NCBI RefSeq assembly: GCF_001643015.1
Contig: NZ_CP015622.1
Coordinates: 1,315,358 to 1,379,357, forward strand
DNA length: 64,000 nucleotides
Direction: 5' to 3'
Source of the DNA: Corynebacterium crudilactis
Lineage (GTDB): Bacteria; Actinomycetota; Actinomycetes; Mycobacteriales; Mycobacteriaceae
Shown in pieces: positions 62,201 through 64,000 of the stretch; position 1 is the stretch's first letter, and each line of letters begins with the position of its first letter. A program made the position numbers and the translations under genes. The notes under the pieces are model-generated. The model did no database searches. It was not told where the DNA came from and saw only the letters and a program-made list of their open reading frames with translations.

Positions 62201-63190
62201 AGGAATCCAATTATCTTTCTTAGGCTCTGGGCAAAACGCCTCTCACTATACGTGTTACTAAAGATAAGTGGGTAGCTGGTGAAGCGTGATTATTGTTTCG
62301 TGCGCCAATTTAAATGGACACTTTTAGATGCTGGTGCAAATTTCAGGTGGAGAGCTATGATGCTCGTTATCTGTCATTCTCCGATACTGGCTGTATGGCA
62401 GTGTTCTTGGGAAGTTGCATAATGACTGTAGGTAGTCAGATCTTATCTATATGCGGAGAATGAAAGAGCTTGAGCGATTTCTACGAAGATTTTCGTGGTG
62501 ATATCAAGTTCTGAAACTTGTTTATTTATTGAGTTCTTATAATTCAGGAGAATGCATTTCAACTTGGAATAAGCTGAAATTCATTTATATGCCCCTTGAT
62601 TTAATGCCGTGGGAGTTGATTTGAAATGCATAATCGCGAGCTTGGAAATGCGACCCTTCGATAATTTATCCCGTTGATCAGAAATCGGTTTCTCTTGACG
62701 CAGTTAGGAAGTCGGCAAAGGCTGTTTTCAAAGAATGGGGAGGAAGTTAATAAGGCAGCTCTGTTTATAGGAGAACTCAGGGTGAGAGAGTTCGGAGGAG
62801 AATGGTCCTCTTATATTTCAACGGATAGTGATTTGGAAAAGCTTTGGAATTCTTCGTGATTTCTGGCGCTAGTGATCCTGAAGGTTTATCCGCAGTAGGC
62901 AACTGGACTCGAATGGCAAATGAAGGAACGATACCTGGCCCGCTTTCTGACCTTGTTTCTTGCCTCTAAGGACTGAGACGAATTTGAGTACTTGTCTTAA
63001 CTATGCGTAGTCATAGGTTTTTACAGTCACGTACTAAAGGCTTCTTGTGTTCTTTCAGCGTGTAATGACGGTGCACTGGTATAAACCTTTCAAGTTTCCG
63101 TCTGCACACCCTTTCCCCGAAATTAGCCACGACAATTCCACGACATGTGGGACAGATATAGGGCTTTATTACGCTGCGTTGAAAAAATAA
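62201..63190. other. Intergenic stretch with no supported gene
   Basis: About 1 kb between the DUF368 gene and tRNA-Leu. A 61-codon frame (62674-62859) starts at TTG without a ribosome site. The stretch is AT-rich and may include promoters for the flanking genes. I see no RNA gene or repeat in it. Confidence 0.5.
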
Positions 63191-63231
63191 AACCTCCGAC
63201 ACACTGTATAAACAGTGTGTCGGAGGTTTTA
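63191..63231 (-). terminator. Terminator of tRNA-Leu
   Basis: AAAACCTCCGACACACTGT pairs with its complement across TATAA, followed on the minus strand by ATTTTTTC. Confidence 0.88.
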
Positions 63232-63233
63232 AG

Positions 63234-63310
63234 TGGTGCCCCTGGTCGGACTCGAACCGACACTGGACGGGTTTTGAATCCGTTGCCTCTGCCAATTGGG
63301 CTACAAGGGC
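63234..63310 (-). tRNA. tRNA-Leu (anticodon CAA) with a short variable arm, CCA encoded
   Basis: The acceptor GCCCTTG pairs with CAGGGGC, with discriminator A and CCA encoded. The anticodon loop TTCAAAA gives CAA. The T arm is GTCGGTTCGAGTCCGAC. Only about five bases (CCAGT) separate the anticodon and T arms, whereas bacterial tRNA-Leu normally has a long variable arm. It lies upstream of polA on the opposite strand. Confidence 0.85.
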
Positions 63311-63462
63311 ATTAATCAATAACAAAACAAGCTCAAGTGTTTTCTGAGCGCGTCTTGCTGACTGGAAATAATATTAGACCATTAGTGATTCGGAATGGAA
63401 ATTGGGGCTCTGATTTGGGTGAATGTGTCGTGGGTTTTGGCTCTCGCCTACACTCGGGAGGC

Positions 63463-64000
63463 GTGACTGAGAAGACTGACCAGACCTTAATGCTTATTGA
63501 TGGCCACTCCATGGCCTTCCGTGCGTTCTTTGCTCTTCCTGCAGAGAATTTCTCTACGTCGGGAGGGCAGGCCACTAATGCTGTCTATGGCTTTCTCTCG
63601 ATGTTGTCCACGTTGTTGAAGGAAGAAAAGCCTACGCATATCGCTGTGGCTTTTGATGTGGGACGTAAGACCTTCCGTACGGATATGTTTCCGGCGTATA
63701 AAGCGCAGCGTGATGCCACTCCGCCTGAGTTCAAGGGTCAAGTGGAGATCCTTAAAGAGGTGTTGGCCACGTTGGGTATTACGACTGTGGAGAAGATTGA
63801 CTTCGAGGCGGATGACGTTATCGCAACTCTTGCTGTTGCGGCGAAGCCGTTGGGCTTCAAGACGTTGATCGTGACCGGTGACCGTGATTCCTTCCAGTTG
63901 GTCAATGGCACCACCACGGTGCTGTATCCGATGAAGGGTGTGTCGGTTCTGCACAGGTTTACTCCTGAAGCAGTTGAGGAGAAATATGGTTTGACGCCGC
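63463..64000 (+). CDS. polA: DNA polymerase I, N-terminal part, truncated by the window
   Basis: Only the first 179 residues are inside the window. They form the 5'-nuclease domain: LMLIDGHSMAFRAFFALPAE near residue 9, FDVGRKTFRTDMFPAYKAQR near 65, FEADDVIATLAV near 115 and GDRDSFQLV near 140. These carry metal-binding Asp residues. GTG start at 63463; an ATG nine codons later is possible. Confidence 0.95.
   Translation, partial: MTEKTDQTLMLIDGHSMAFRAFFALPAENFSTSGGQATNAVYGFLSMLSTLLKEEKPTHIAVAFDVGRKTFRTDMFPAYKAQRDATPPEFKGQVEILKEVLATLGITTVEKIDFEADDVIATLAVAAKPLGFKTLIVTGDRDSFQLVNGTTTVLYPMKGVSVLHRFTPEAVEEKYGLTP

Noticed and set aside
62674..62859. 61-codon frame before tRNA-Leu
   Set aside because: TTG start without a ribosome site and no features supporting coding.

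Overview
The window is a stretch of a Corynebacterium chromosome, almost certainly Corynebacterium glutamicum or a very close relative. The right two thirds carry ltbR-leuC-leuD, a MutT1-type Nudix protein, gpsA, ddl, a DUF3515 gene, thiL, ung, a DAK/DegV gene, recG, a small biotinyl-like gene, rsmD, coaD and the start of polA, in the order and with the protein sequences I associate with that species. This assignment is from recognition, not a database search.

Layout. 1-338: a tRNA-Glu, tRNA-Gln, tRNA-Glu cluster. About 336-28,584: a genomic island bounded by a 47-bp direct repeat (one mismatch). The repeat begins at the last bases of tRNA-Glu and includes a perfect 19-bp hairpin. The left part of the island (1.3-11.3 kb, all on the minus strand) is a mobilisation module: a large serine recombinase whose 3' end runs into a third tRNA-Glu, an array of ArdA-like DNA-mimic antirestriction proteins (five domain copies in four genes), a replication-relaxation protein, a VirD4/TraG-type coupling ATPase, an MT-A70 DNA methyltransferase and several small proteins. 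No VirB channel genes are visible. The middle part (13.3-25.1 kb, plus strand) is a defence operon: type I restriction-modification hsdM-hsdS-hsdR overlapping a Gabija-like gajA-gajB pair, followed by a two-gene module of a DUF6414-like protein and a ClpB-like AAA+ ATPase. Next come a coiled-coil protein with one hydrophobic stretch and a pilin-anchored leucine-rich-repeat gene broken at a run of six A.

28.7-45 kb: a variable chromosomal zone. It has an ABC-F ribosome-protection-type gene with a possible leaderless attenuator, an SMP-30-like lipoprotein, a CMD-family protein, an esterase, a secreted HNH nuclease, and an amidase/LuxR/MFS cluster. Several genes here are broken: the MFS gene is 5'-truncated, an HdeD-like gene is frameshifted, and the PIN toxin next to an intact antitoxin is frameshifted.

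45-64 kb: conserved housekeeping genes, then a minus-strand amino-acid ABC transporter operon, a DUF1266 gene, a DUF368 (PopT-type) lipid carrier transporter, a tRNA-Leu(CAA) with an unexpectedly short variable arm, and polA running off the end.

How the parts fit. The island looks like a mobilisable element that carries both weapons (type I RM, Gabija, a possible extra module) and counter-weapons (ArdA mimics, a solitary methyltransferase). The ArdA array would help it enter restricting hosts, and the RM/Gabija cargo would then protect the new host. The mechanism of the DUF6414-like/AAA+ pair is unknown and is the best candidate here for an undescribed system.
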